From Nonomuraea rubra (GTDB lineage: Bacteria; Actinomycetota; Actinomycetes; Streptosporangiales; Streptosporangiaceae): a stretch of 64,000 nt of DNA. The position numbers were made by a program, and so were the translations under genes. The stretch spans positions 789,001 through 853,000 of the forward strand of contig NZ_JACHMI010000001.1 of NCBI RefSeq assembly GCF_014207985.1, read 5' to 3'. The notes under the pieces were generated by a model, which was not told where the DNA came from, did not search any database, and worked only from the letters and a program-made list of their open reading frames with translations. Below, piece by piece: positions 16,369 through 24,483 of the stretch. Position 1 is the first letter of the stretch. Every line of letters begins with the position of its first letter.

Positions 16369-17019
16369 ATGAACGCCAGACCGCACGTTGTGATCTTCGA
16401 TGTGAACGAGACGCTGATCGACATGGAGCCGTTGCGGGCCAGGTTCGAGGACGTGGGGCTGTCAGGGGAGCAGTTGCCGACGTGGTTCGCGAGCGTGCTG
16501 CGCGACGGGTTCGCGCTCACGGTATCCGGTGGGTTCGCCGAGTTCGCCCGGATCGGCGCGGACGTGCTCAAGGGCATGCGGCTGCAGGACAAGGCGGTGG
16601 ACCACGTGCTGAGCGGGCTCGCCGGGCTGCGGGTGCACCCCGACGTGCCGGACGGCATGCGGAGCCTGCGCGAGGCGGGCATCAGGCTGTTCACCATGAC
16701 GAACGGCTCCGCCGCGACGACCGCGGGCATCCTGCGCCGCGAGGGCCTGCTGGACCTGGTGGAGGCCACGCTCGACGTGAGCGGCCCGCGCGCGTGGAAA
16801 CCCGCCAGGGCGGCCTACGAGTACGCCGTGGGCCTGGCGGGCGTGGTGCCGGCCCAGGCGGCCCTGGTGGCCGTGCACCCGTGGGACGTCCACGGCGCCC
16901 AGCGGGCGGGCTTGTCGGGGGCGTACCTGGACCGGCGCGGCGTGCCGTACCCGGACACGATGTCCGCCCCACACCTCACGGCCCCGGACCTGCGCGCGCT
17001 GGCGGCGCTCTGGCGGTGA
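16369..17019 (+). CDS. Haloacid dehalogenase type II (HAD hydrolase)
   Basis: 216-residue cytosolic HAD enzyme that resembles L-2-haloacid dehalogenases. The nucleophile motif VIFDVNETLID puts Asp12 first, as required. Motif II is FTMTNGSAAT, the motif III lysine is in RAWKPARAAYEYAV, and ALVAVHPWDVHGAQRAGL occupies the place of the motif IV DD region with a His/Asp variation typical of dehalogenases. ATG at 16369 follows AGGAGA; the longer frame from 16318 is unsupported. The last 21 bases including the stop are tandemly duplicated downstream. True dehalogenation versus phosphatase activity is not settled. Confidence 0.85.
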   Translation: MNARPHVVIFDVNETLIDMEPLRARFEDVGLSGEQLPTWFASVLRDGFALTVSGGFAEFARIGADVLKGMRLQDKAVDHVLSGLAGLRVHPDVPDGMRSLREAGIRLFTMTNGSAATTAGILRREGLLDLVEATLDVSGPRAWKPARAAYEYAVGLAGVVPAQAALVAVHPWDVHGAQRAGLSGAYLDRRGVPYPDTMSAPHLTAPDLRALAALWR

Positions 17020-17040
17020 CTGGCGGCGCTCTGGCAGTGA
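16999..17040. repeat. 21-base tandem duplication across a stop codon
   Basis: Copies 16999-17019 (end of the HAD gene, including TGA) and 17020-17040 differ at one base. The second copy lies in the 3' flank and keeps the in-frame TGA. Confidence 0.9.
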
Positions 17041-17045
17041 AGGAG

Positions 17046-17822
17046 TCAGTGCCGCCGCAGGAAGTCCAGCACCAGGGGGCTCGCCACCTGCCTGAACTCC
17101 TCGAAGTACGCGTGCCGCGCCCCCTCGATCATCCGCAGCTCCGCCCCCGGGACGCGTCCGGCCAGCAGCGGGGCGTTGGCCGCCGGGTTGAAGACGTCGT
17201 CGGTGCCGTGCACGACCAGCGTGGGCGCCGCGATGCCGGGCAGCGCGTCCCAGGCGTCGTGGCCGGCGCTGGCGGCCAGGTGGCGGCGGCGCGCGTGGGC
17301 GGGCATGTGCGGGTCGCCGATCGTGCGGTACGGGCCCGGGTGGGCGGCCAGCCAGGCGGGCGTGTACATGAGCTCCAGCAGCGCCCGCTCGGCGGCTGCC
17401 CGGTCGGGCTGGGCCAGCGACCCGCGTACCTCGTTGCTCCGCTCCACCCCGTGGGCGCCGCCCGGCGAGCTGCAGCCGAGCACCAGCGCCCCGACCCGCG
17501 CGGGATGGTCCGCCGCCAGCCACTGGGCCACCCGCCCGCCCATCGACGTGCCGTACACGTGCGCCCGCTCCACGCCCGCCTCGTCGAGCACGGCCAGCAC
17601 ATCGGCGGCGAACCCGCGCGTGCTGTACGGCTCGTCCGGCTTGTCGCTGCCGCCGGTGCCGCGGTAGTCGAGGGTGATGGTCAGGTAGGAGCCGAAGTCG
17701 TCGCGTACGGAGTCCCACCAGCGGTGGTCGTTGGCCTGCCCCTGCAGCAGCACGAGAGGCTCCCCGTGGCCGCGGACCTGGTAGGACAGCTTCACGCCTT
17801 CGGCTGTGGTTGCGTAGGACAC
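17046..17822 (-). CDS. Alpha/beta hydrolase
   Basis: 258-residue hydrolase of the fold-1 family. The oxyanion region is LVLLQGQANDHRWW, the strand-4 motif LDYRGTGGSDKP is typical, the nucleophile elbow is GTSMGG with the serine, and VVHGTDD and GARHAYF carry the Asp and His of the triad. Pattern resembles 3-oxoadipate enol-lactonases and haloalkane-type esterases, but substrate is unknown. The start is GTG 17822; the upstream open frame lacks similarity. It is divergent from the DGPF/sigma pair, so it could belong to that regulon, which is speculative. Confidence 0.85.
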   Translation of the reverse strand: MSYATTAEGVKLSYQVRGHGEPLVLLQGQANDHRWWDSVRDDFGSYLTITLDYRGTGGSDKPDEPYSTRGFAADVLAVLDEAGVERAHVYGTSMGGRVAQWLAADHPARVGALVLGCSSPGGAHGVERSNEVRGSLAQPDRAAAERALLELMYTPAWLAAHPGPYRTIGDPHMPAHARRRHLAASAGHDAWDALPGIAAPTLVVHGTDDVFNPAANAPLLAGRVPGAELRMIEGARHAYFEEFRQVASPLVLDFLRRH

Positions 17823-17903
17823 GAACTCGATGGTGCCATGTCCGGTGCGCTGCTCCGGCTCCGACGTCCCTGGTGAGAGCCCACGAGAGAGAGGACGATC
17901 CCG

Positions 17904-18320
17904 ATGAAGTACATGATCCTTTCGTACGCCTCCCAGCAGGACTACGACGAGATGTCCGGCAAGGACGCCGGGCGCGGCGCCTGGTCCGGGGAGGAGCTGG
18001 CGGCGATGACGACGTTCATGACGACCGTCAACAAGGAGCTGGAGGAGTCGGGCGAGCTGGTCGAGACCCGCGGCCTGGCGGCGCCCGTGCACACCCGCAG
18101 GGTCGGGCTGCGCGACGGGGTCCCGTACGTGACCGACGGGCCGTACGCCGAGACCCAGGAGGTGCTGGCCGGCTACTGGATCGTGGAGTGCGAGAGCTTC
18201 GACAGGGCCCTGGAGATCGCCGGCCGCCTGGGCCAGTGCCCGGCTCCCGAGGGCACCTACGCCAGCGCCTACGCCGACATCAGGCCCATCATGGAGTCGG
18301 CGGCGGACATGGGGTTCTGA
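17904..18320 (+). CDS. YCII-related / DGPF domain protein
   Basis: 138-residue ferredoxin-like protein. MKYMILSY opens the domain, and VTDGPYAETQEVLAGYWIVECESFDRALEIA holds the DGP(F/Y) signature. Such proteins are standard genetic partners of ECF42-group sigma factors, and here the sigma gene follows five bases downstream. The role of DGPF proteins is still unclear; they may act in the signalling output or detoxification controlled by that sigma factor. GAGAGAGGAC upstream provides a ribosome site. Confidence 0.87.
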   Translation: MKYMILSYASQQDYDEMSGKDAGRGAWSGEELAAMTTFMTTVNKELEESGELVETRGLAAPVHTRRVGLRDGVPYVTDGPYAETQEVLAGYWIVECESFDRALEIAGRLGQCPAPEGTYASAYADIRPIMESAADMGF

Positions 18321-18325
18321 TCGAC

Positions 18326-19588
18326 GTGAGCGCATCCGAGGACCTGCTGCGTGAGCTGGCGCCGCAGGTCCTCGGCGCGGTCGTGCGCCGTTACGGGCAC
18401 TTCGACCTCGCCGAGGACGCGGTTCAGGAGGCGCTGCTCGCGGCGGCGACGCAGTGGCCGCGCGACGGCGTGCCGGACGATCCCCGCGCCTGGCTGGTCA
18501 CGGTGGCCGCGCGCCGCCTGACCGACCTGCTCCGCGCCGAGCAGGCACGCCGCCGCCGCGAGGACACCGTCGCCGCCCGCGCGCTGCCGGACGACTGGCT
18601 GTCCCCGCCCGCCGACCGCCCGGCGCCCGCGTCGGACGACACGCTGGTGCTGCTGTTCATGTGCTGCCACCCGTCGTTGTCGCCGCCCTCGCAGCTCGCG
18701 CTCACGCTGCGCGCGGTCGGCGGCCTGACCACGGCGGAGATCGCCCGTGCCTTCATGGTGTCCGAGGCCACGATGACGCGCCGCATCACCCGGGCCAAGC
18801 AGCGGGTCAAGGACAGCGGCGTGCCGTTCCGCCTGCCGGGGGCCGCCGAGCGCGCCCAGCGGACGGGCGCGGTGCTGCACGTGCTCTACCTGATCTTCAA
18901 CGAGGGGTACGCCAGCACATCCGGCCCCGACCTGCACCGGGCCGAGCTGGCGGCCGAGGCGATCAGGCTGGCCCGCGTGGTGCACCGGCTGCTGCCCGAC
19001 GACCCCGAGGCGGCGGGGCTGCTGGCCCTCATGCTGCTCACCGACGCCCGCCGCCCGGCACGTACCGGCAGGGACGGCGCGCTGGTCCCGATGGCCGAGC
19101 AGGACCGCACGCTGTGGAACGCCGCGTTCATCGCCGAGGGCGTCGAGCTGGTCACGAACGCGCTCTCCCGGGGCGCTCCGGGCCCGTACCAGCTCCAGGC
19201 GGCCATCGCCGCCCTGCACGACGAGGCGCCGACCGCGGAGGAGACCGACTGGCCACAGATCACGGCCCTGTACGAGCTGCTGATGCGCGGCACGGACAAC
19301 CCCATGATCGCGCTCAACCACGCCGTCGCCGTGGCCATGGCACGAGGCCCAGGGGCCGGGCTCGACCTGCTCGACGGCCTCGCCGGCGACGAGCGGCTGT
19401 CGGGCGACCACCGGCTGTACGCGGTCCGCGCTCACCTGCTGGAGATGTCCGGCGACGACGAGGGCGCCCGCACGGCGTACAAGGAGGCGGCGGAGCGGGC
19501 CATGAGCCTGCCCCAGCAGCGCTACCTGCACGCCAGGGCCGCCAGGCTAGAGCCTGATGTGCCGGATGGTGACCCCGATCCGGCGTAG
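18326..19588 (+). CDS. ECF RNA polymerase sigma factor, ECF42-like with C-terminal TPR-type extension
   Basis: 420-residue alternative sigma factor. Region 2 is LAPQVLGAVVRRYGHFDLAEDAVQEALLAAATQWPRDGVPDDPRAWLVTVAARRLTDLLR; region 4 is LALTLRAVGGLTTAEIARAFMVSEATMTRRITRAKQRV. The remaining 230 residues are a helical extension (LHVLYLIFNEGY, LHRAELAAEAIRLARVVHRLLPDDPEAAGLLALMLL, LYELLMRGTDNPMIALNHAVAVAMARG) as in ECF42, which lacks a classical anti-sigma factor. Start GTG 18326 lies 5 bases after the DGPF gene, so the two form one operon. The 3' end overlaps the opposite gene by 42 bases. Confidence 0.9.
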   Translation: MSASEDLLRELAPQVLGAVVRRYGHFDLAEDAVQEALLAAATQWPRDGVPDDPRAWLVTVAARRLTDLLRAEQARRRREDTVAARALPDDWLSPPADRPAPASDDTLVLLFMCCHPSLSPPSQLALTLRAVGGLTTAEIARAFMVSEATMTRRITRAKQRVKDSGVPFRLPGAAERAQRTGAVLHVLYLIFNEGYASTSGPDLHRAELAAEAIRLARVVHRLLPDDPEAAGLLALMLLTDARRPARTGRDGALVPMAEQDRTLWNAAFIAEGVELVTNALSRGAPGPYQLQAAIAALHDEAPTAEETDWPQITALYELLMRGTDNPMIALNHAVAVAMARGPGAGLDLLDGLAGDERLSGDHRLYAVRAHLLEMSGDDEGARTAYKEAAERAMSLPQQRYLHARAARLEPDVPDGDPDPA

Positions 19589-20146
19589 CCGGTGGCGTAG
19601 CGGGCCGTCGGCGTTGGCCGCCAGGCTCAGCCCGGCGGAGGCCGCGATCCGGTCGGCGACCTGCGGCACCGTCAGCCGGTCCGTCTCGACGTGCTCGGCG
19701 AACTCCGGCGTGCGCAGCCGTTCCAGGCACCCGTCGAGCTTGGCGACCGCGAACGCCTCCCGCTTGAGGCTGCGGCTCAGCGAACGTTCCCGCAGCCGCG
19801 CCAGCACCGTCTCCCGATCGGCGAGCAGCGCGAAGTGGCGCACCTCGTGGCCGGCCTCGCGCAGCCGGCCCAGGATCTCGTCGTAGTAGGCGGGCTCCGT
19901 CAGCGTCATCGGCGCGATGACCACGCCCTGCTGCTTGCCCAGCACCAGGTCCAGCACCTCGAACACGCCCTGCCGCCAGGCGGGGTGCAGCTGGAAGTCC
20001 GAGCGCAGCGCGGGCGGGGTCATCCTGTGCAGGCCCAGGCCGACGTGCTCGGGGTCGCACACCACGCTTCCCGGCAGCCTCCGGTGCAGCTCGTACGCGG
20101 TCTGCGTCTTGCCCACCCCGAACGTGCCGTTGATCCACACGAGCAT
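19547..20146 (-). CDS. P-loop ATPase, tunicamycin-resistance (TmrB)-like
   Basis: 199-residue cytosolic P-loop protein. It begins MLVWINGTFGVGKTQTAYEL, a Walker A loop (GTFGVGKT) near the N-terminus, as in TmrB. The lid region holds LLADRETVLARLRERSL. TmrB-type proteins bind ATP and confer tunicamycin resistance in Bacillus, but most actinobacterial relatives are unassigned kinases. ATG 20146 is preferred over a longer frame because the Walker A strand then sits at residue 2, as in homologues. It overlaps the sigma gene tail by 42 bases and is divergent from a MerR gene. Confidence 0.8.
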   Translation of the reverse strand: MLVWINGTFGVGKTQTAYELHRRLPGSVVCDPEHVGLGLHRMTPPALRSDFQLHPAWRQGVFEVLDLVLGKQQGVVIAPMTLTEPAYYDEILGRLREAGHEVRHFALLADRETVLARLRERSLSRSLKREAFAVAKLDGCLERLRTPEFAEHVETDRLTVPQVADRIAASAGLSLAANADGPLRHRLRRIGVTIRHIRL

Positions 20147-20216
20147 GCCGCTCAGCTTAGGGCGGAAGATGGCGGGACTTCTCACGTTTCGAGCGGACGT
20201 GGCGTCGAATGGGACC

Positions 20217-20672
20217 ATGGACGACACGATCCCGATCGGCGAGGCCGCCCGCCTGCTCGGCGTGAACGCCTCCGCCCTGCGGTACTACGAGGAGCGTGCC
20301 CTGGTCGCCCCCGCACGGCGCCACCAGGGGCGGCGCGTCTACGGCAGGCAGGAGCTGCGGCGGCTGGTCTTCCTGCGCACGATGCAGCGGCTCGGCGTGC
20401 CCCTGGACACCGCCGGGGCGATGCTGGACGCGCCCGGCGAGCAGTGGCGGGCGGCGGTGCGGGAGCGGATCGGCGAGCTGGAGGCGGTGATCATCCGGGC
20501 CAGGGTGGCCCAGGAGGTGCTCCGCCACGGGCTGCGCTGCCAGGAGGAACATCCGGCCGCGGAGTGCGAGGTCGCGGTCGCGATGCTGGACCGGCTCATC
20601 GACGGCTGCACGTTCGAGCAACTGGCGGCGGAGCACGATCCGCGGTGGACCGGACGGCCCGCCGGAAAATAA
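20217..20672 (+). CDS. MerR family transcriptional regulator
   Basis: 151-residue regulator. The winged helix-turn-helix is at the N-terminus (IPIGEAARLLGVNASALRYYEERALVAPARRHQGRRVY), followed by a long dimerisation helix (EQWRAAVRERIGELEAVIIRARVAQEVLRHGL). A C-terminal C-(8)-C stretch (CQEEHPAAEC) could bind metal or sense redox, in the style of other short MerR proteins. The ATG has no strong ribosome site. A powerful hairpin about 165 bases downstream terminates it. Confidence 0.88.
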   Translation: MDDTIPIGEAARLLGVNASALRYYEERALVAPARRHQGRRVYGRQELRRLVFLRTMQRLGVPLDTAGAMLDAPGEQWRAAVRERIGELEAVIIRARVAQEVLRHGLRCQEEHPAAECEVAVAMLDRLIDGCTFEQLAAEHDPRWTGRPAGK

Positions 20673-20838
20673 TCGCCGTGGCGGGGGAATGGATCCCGCC
20701 GAGGTGTGGTTACATATCTCGTGGCCGGTGTGCCCAGTGTCCCCGGGCCTCACCTATTGCCTTCACGGAATACCGTTCGGCTGGAGCCGTGTTGTGCCTT
20801 TCGCCGAGAGGCGACACGCACACCGGTACGCACTCGTA

Positions 20839-20870
20839 GAGCGCCCGTCCTCCCCGGAGGGCGGGCGCTC
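20839..20870. terminator. Bidirectional terminator
   Basis: Fifteen-base stem (GAGCGCCCGTCCTCC paired with its near-perfect complement, one G-T) with a minimal loop, between the convergent MerR and DUF5996 genes. The stem reaches into the DUF5996 stop codon. The rest of the 196-base gap (20673-20868) shows nothing recognisable. Confidence 0.8.
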
Positions 20871-21804
20871 ACGTGTGTGTCCGCAGGTACGGGTCCGTGA
20901 TGCCGCCGGGAGAGGCCAGCGCCTCGGAGTCGAGCCCGGTCAGCCGCGCCCCCGCCTGGTAGGCGCTGTCCAGGAACTCCAGCACGGCCCCCACCGGGTC
21001 CTCCATGGCCCGTACGTCGTCGTAGCGCAGCACGGCCAGATGGCTGCCCCTGGCGGTGATCCACTCGGCCTGGGCGGGCCACAGCGGCTCCCGTTCCAGC
21101 CCCTCGGGCTCCGGCGCGGTGTAGGAGTAGAACGCCGGATAGGGCCGCTCCTTGTCCCCGAACCAGAACCCCGAGCTGATCACCTCCCAGCTGTAGGCCT
21201 CCCGCGTCACCGGGTCGGCGTCGGGCGAGACCTTCACCACCCGCCCGGTGAAGCGGGTGACCGCGATGTCGAAGGTGTGCCAGAAGTGGTGCACGGGGCT
21301 CGTCTTCCCGGCGAAGTCGGCGGCGAACCGGTCCAGGAGCTGCACCACCTGCGACAGGATCCGCCAGTACCGGTTGATGAGCACCGGGTCGTAACGCGCG
21401 TGCAGGGTGTCGTCGGCGAACGGCGTGTCGTCGCTCAGGTCGAACGGCACGGCCCAGATCTCCGGCCGGATCCCCAGCCCGGCCAGCGTCTCGAAGAGCC
21501 GGTCGTGGAACGAGGCCACCGACCTGCCGATCAGGCTGAACTCGGCGCTGCGCCCGTCGAAGACGTCCACGACCAGCCGGTGGCGTACGAGGTCGAAGTC
21601 GACGCAGAACAGCGGCTGCTCGCCCAGCCCGCCCATCGGCCGGGTGGTGAGCCCCCGCCCCGTCGGGTGGAACGGCACCTGCCACCAGTGGTTGCGCCGG
21701 TTGCTCGACGCCAGCCGGATCTTCCCCACGATCTGGGCGAACCTGTGAAAGGTCTCCTTTGCCTCTGTCCACTCCGCGAGCGGCATGGCCGGGAACAGCT
21801 CCAT
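20869..21804 (-). CDS. DUF5996 family protein
   Basis: 311-residue cytosolic protein of an actinobacteria-rich family of unknown function. Signature segments are WTEAKETFHRFAQIVGKIRLA near the start, NRRNHWWQVPFHPTGRGLTTRPM, FCVDFDLVRHRLVVDVFDGR, and HHFWHTFDIAVTRFTGR. Many aromatic residues and conserved His suggest a ligand or metal site. GGAGGGGG precedes ATG 21804. It lies 41 bases after the MBL-fold gene on the same strand and is probably co-transcribed with it. Confidence 0.8.
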   Translation of the reverse strand: MELFPAMPLAEWTEAKETFHRFAQIVGKIRLASSNRRNHWWQVPFHPTGRGLTTRPMGGLGEQPLFCVDFDLVRHRLVVDVFDGRSAEFSLIGRSVASFHDRLFETLAGLGIRPEIWAVPFDLSDDTPFADDTLHARYDPVLINRYWRILSQVVQLLDRFAADFAGKTSPVHHFWHTFDIAVTRFTGRVVKVSPDADPVTREAYSWEVISSGFWFGDKERPYPAFYSYTAPEPEGLEREPLWPAQAEWITARGSHLAVLRYDDVRAMEDPVGAVLEFLDSAYQAGARLTGLDSEALASPGGITDPYLRTHT

Positions 21805-21845
21805 GACGGCCCCCTCCGACGTAGAGCATTTCCCGACAATCGTAA

Positions 21846-22640
21846 CTACTGGGAGTATTCGGTCAGCTCCCAGGGGTCGTGCGCGGAGAAGACCGCCACC
21901 CCGTGGTCGTTCGCGAGCGAGCGCAACCGCTCCTGGCTCGACAGCCGCCGCCCCTCGTCCACCTGGGCCTGGAGCTGCACGAGGTCCATCAGCGGGTGGG
22001 GTCTCGGCTCGCGGGCCAGCTCGCCGTGGTAGAAGTACGCGTCCCCGGCGTGCAGCAGCCACCGGTCGCCGTCCCTGACCGCCACCCCCGCGTGGCCGTC
22101 CGAGTGGCCGTCGAGCGGCACGTACAGGAAGTCCTCCTCCGGCAGGCCGGTCAGCGGCCGCACCCCGTCCACGCCCAGCCAGCGGGTGCCCGTGCCCGGA
22201 TACGTCACCCAGCGCGGCGCGTGCGCCCAGTGCGAGGGGCGGTAGCGGCGGTTCGGGCCCTGGGCCAGCGCGGCCTTCAGCTCGGCCTCCATGACGTGCA
22301 CCTCGGCGTGCGGGAAGTCGGGCAGGCCGCCGCTGTGGTCCACGTCCAGGTGGGTCAGCACGATGTGGCGCACGTCGGCGGGGTCGTGCCCGAGCGCCGC
22401 CACCTGTCGCACGGCCGTCTCGGCGGGGGACAGCACCGGCTCGACCAGCTCCGTCCACTCGCGTTCGAGATGTACGGCGGGGTCGGCCACGTCGTCCAGG
22501 CCGAGGCCCGACTCCACGAGGACCAGCCCGGAGGCCGGGGTCTCGACGAGCAGCGCGTGGCAGACGGCGGGCTGGGAGGGCCGGCCGTCGGGGGAGTCGA
22601 GCTCGCGCATCGAGGCGAGGTTGAGATGGTGAATTCGCAT
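21846..22640 (-). CDS. MBL-fold metallohydrolase (lactonase-like)
   Basis: 264-residue dinuclear zinc hydrolase. The core motif is LTHLDVDHSGG (HxDxDH) near residue 96; further ligands are in LDGHSDGHAG, LHAGDAYF and FSAHDP. The order matches quorum-quenching N-acyl-homoserine lactonases and related lactonases, although the substrate may be a different ester or lactone. The start ATG 22640 lies 52 bases from the divergent MerR gene, whose operator fills the gap; MerR control is therefore likely. DUF5996 follows in the same operon. Confidence 0.85.
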   Translation of the reverse strand: MRIHHLNLASMRELDSPDGRPSQPAVCHALLVETPASGLVLVESGLGLDDVADPAVHLEREWTELVEPVLSPAETAVRQVAALGHDPADVRHIVLTHLDVDHSGGLPDFPHAEVHVMEAELKAALAQGPNRRYRPSHWAHAPRWVTYPGTGTRWLGVDGVRPLTGLPEEDFLYVPLDGHSDGHAGVAVRDGDRWLLHAGDAYFYHGELAREPRPHPLMDLVQLQAQVDEGRRLSSQERLRSLANDHGVAVFSAHDPWELTEYSQ

Positions 22641-22653
22641 GCGGATAGACTGC

Positions 22654-22675
22654 GACTTGAAGTGCGGTTCAAGTC
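22654..22675. promoter_or_regulatory. MerR-type operator
   Basis: Perfect inverted repeat GACTTGAA-(6)-TTCAAGTC in the 52-base gap between MBL-fold and MerR genes. MerR regulators bind such palindromes inside a promoter with an over-long spacer. It is 18 bases before the MerR GTG. Confidence 0.75.
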
Positions 22676-22692
22676 AAGGAGCGAGCCAGGAC

Positions 22693-23091
22693 GTGGACGA
22701 CACGTTGATCGACATCGGTGACGTGGCCAGGCAGAGTGGCCTGGCCGCGTCCGCGCTGCGGTTCTACGAGCGCAAGGGGCTCATCCAGGCCGAGGGGCGC
22801 AACGGGCTGCGCCGCGCGTACCGGCCGGAGACGCTGGAGCGGCTGGCGCTGATCTCCTGCGCCCGCGACGCCGGGTTCACGCTCTCCGAGATCGGCGAGT
22901 TCCTGCGGGCCGGGCCGTCCGACGAGCGGCTGCGGGCCCGGATGGCCGCCAAGGAGCGCGAGGTGTCGCAGCGGGTCGACCAGCTCACCCGGCTGCGCGA
23001 CAGCCTGCGCCACGCGGTGGTCTGCACGCACGACCCGCTGGTGGAATGCCCCGAGTTCAAGCAGGCCGTACGGCGGGTGCCCCAGGGCTGA
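22693..23091 (+). CDS. MerR family transcriptional regulator
   Basis: 132-residue regulator with winged helix-turn-helix (IDIGDVARQSGLAASALRFYERKGLIQAEGRNGLRRAYRPETLERL) and a dimerisation helix ending in VVCTHDPLVECPEF. The C-terminal cysteine pair (C-8-C) resembles metal or redox sensing sites. The start GTG 22693 directly follows the operator; starting further upstream would place the coding region inside the palindrome. It probably controls itself and the divergent MBL-fold/DUF5996 operon. Confidence 0.88.
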   Translation: MDDTLIDIGDVARQSGLAASALRFYERKGLIQAEGRNGLRRAYRPETLERLALISCARDAGFTLSEIGEFLRAGPSDERLRARMAAKEREVSQRVDQLTRLRDSLRHAVVCTHDPLVECPEFKQAVRRVPQG

Positions 23092-23155
23092 CCCAGGGCG
23101 ACCCGCCGGCGTTTCTCAGGCCGAGCTGAGCGGGCACCCGCCCGCCGTTCGCGGT

Positions 23156-24370
23156 TCAGGCCGAGCTCACGTACTTCCTCGGCCGCAGGGCGTGGGCGCG
23201 CAGGGCCGCCAGGGCGGCGAACTGCCCCGGCCGGTCCATCCGTACGGCCAGGTCGTCGCTGAACGCCAGGCCCAGGGCCGTGAGCTGGGCCACCAGATCG
23301 GTCACCGGCCCGGTGACGTCCTCCAGGCTCGTCGCCGGATGCCAGCCCTCGCCGCCCACCACCTCGGCCACCCGCTCGCGCAGCTTCGCGGGCGACATGA
23401 GCGTGCCGTCGGCCAGCAGCATCAGCGCCGCCTCCCTGGCCGACACCTCGAACTCGTGCTCGCCCCTGGCCAGCAGCAGCCGGGTGACCGCCGACCACAT
23501 GGCCGACTTCGACTGCAGCAGCCGCAGGCCGTACTCGGTGATGGCCAGCTTGGCGCCCTCGCGGCGGATCGCGCCCAGCTCCCGCTCGGCCAGGTCACGC
23601 AGCCGCGCCGCCTCGGGCGAGGGCGCCAGCCGCAGCGGCAGCGACTCCCCGGAGGCGGCCACGGACAGCAGCCGGTGCAGCGCGGGCAGCGGCTGCGGGG
23701 TGACGGGCGCGTGCAGCCGCACCTCGAACGGCTGCGCCAGCTCCCGCCTGGCCGGGCCGCGCCCCAGCACCCAGCGGTTCAGCCGCTCGCCGTGCACGCG
23801 GTTGAGCCAGCTGTCGCCTCCCAGGTCGGCGCGGGGCTCGGTGAGCCAGCGCCGGGTCAGGGCCGTGCGGTCGACGCTCTCGCCGGCCACGATCGCCAGC
23901 TCCAGGGCGGCGGAGCAGGCGATGTGCGCGCCCAGCTCCTCCGGCCCCATGATCATGCTCCACTGCAGCTCGGGCACGTCGGGCGGGAGCACACCCGTGG
24001 CCTCCAGCGCCTGCTGGTAGGCGGTGGTGCCGGCGTCCTCGCCCTCGCGGGCGTAGGTGCGCAGGATCTGTACGGTCGTCGGGGACACGCACATGGCGGC
24101 GTACCGGTCCATGCCGCCGAGCTGGAGCAACCGCCCCAGGGAACGTGCCAGGCGCTCCATGTCGCCGCTGCCCTTGGCCGCCCCGGCAGTGGGCGGCGCG
24201 ACCTTGAGCGGCAACGTGTACCAGAGGAACTCGCAGACGTCGAGCTGGGTCACCGTCTCCAGCGGCTCCCCACCCGTCAACCATTCGACGGCGGTCCTGG
24301 CCTCCTCGGCCAGATCCGGGTGAGATCGCTCCAACTCGGCGAGAAGGGCGGTGACATCCGGTGCACTCAT
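23156..24370 (-). CDS. Conserved hypothetical protein, mostly helical
   Basis: 404-residue cytosolic protein that I do not recognise as a named family. It opens MSAPDVTALLAELERSHPDLAEEARTAVEWLTGGEPLETVTQLDVCEFLWYTLPLK. No signal peptide, membrane helix or catalytic motif is evident. Leu/Ala/Arg-rich helices dominate and the C-terminal half (LWSAVTRLLLARGEHEFEVSAREAALMLLADG) looks like a repeat-helix scaffold. Start ATG 24370 is preferred to a longer frame. A 12-base segment at its stop (TCAGGCCGAGCT, 23156-23167) is repeated 40 bases downstream (23116-23127). It follows the pmt gene by 113 bases on the same strand. Confidence 0.7.
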   Translation of the reverse strand: MSAPDVTALLAELERSHPDLAEEARTAVEWLTGGEPLETVTQLDVCEFLWYTLPLKVAPPTAGAAKGSGDMERLARSLGRLLQLGGMDRYAAMCVSPTTVQILRTYAREGEDAGTTAYQQALEATGVLPPDVPELQWSMIMGPEELGAHIACSAALELAIVAGESVDRTALTRRWLTEPRADLGGDSWLNRVHGERLNRWVLGRGPARRELAQPFEVRLHAPVTPQPLPALHRLLSVAASGESLPLRLAPSPEAARLRDLAERELGAIRREGAKLAITEYGLRLLQSKSAMWSAVTRLLLARGEHEFEVSAREAALMLLADGTLMSPAKLRERVAEVVGGEGWHPATSLEDVTGPVTDLVAQLTALGLAFSDDLAVRMDRPGQFAALAALRAHALRPRKYVSSA

Positions 24371-24483
24371 GCCTCGAAGTTTGCCGTATCGACCCCGGGC
24401 CTGACGATGACCGAATCCGGTGCGTATTGGGTCTTGCACAGCGACTACCCTAAGAAACCCCTATTGAGCCGACTGTAACGTGA

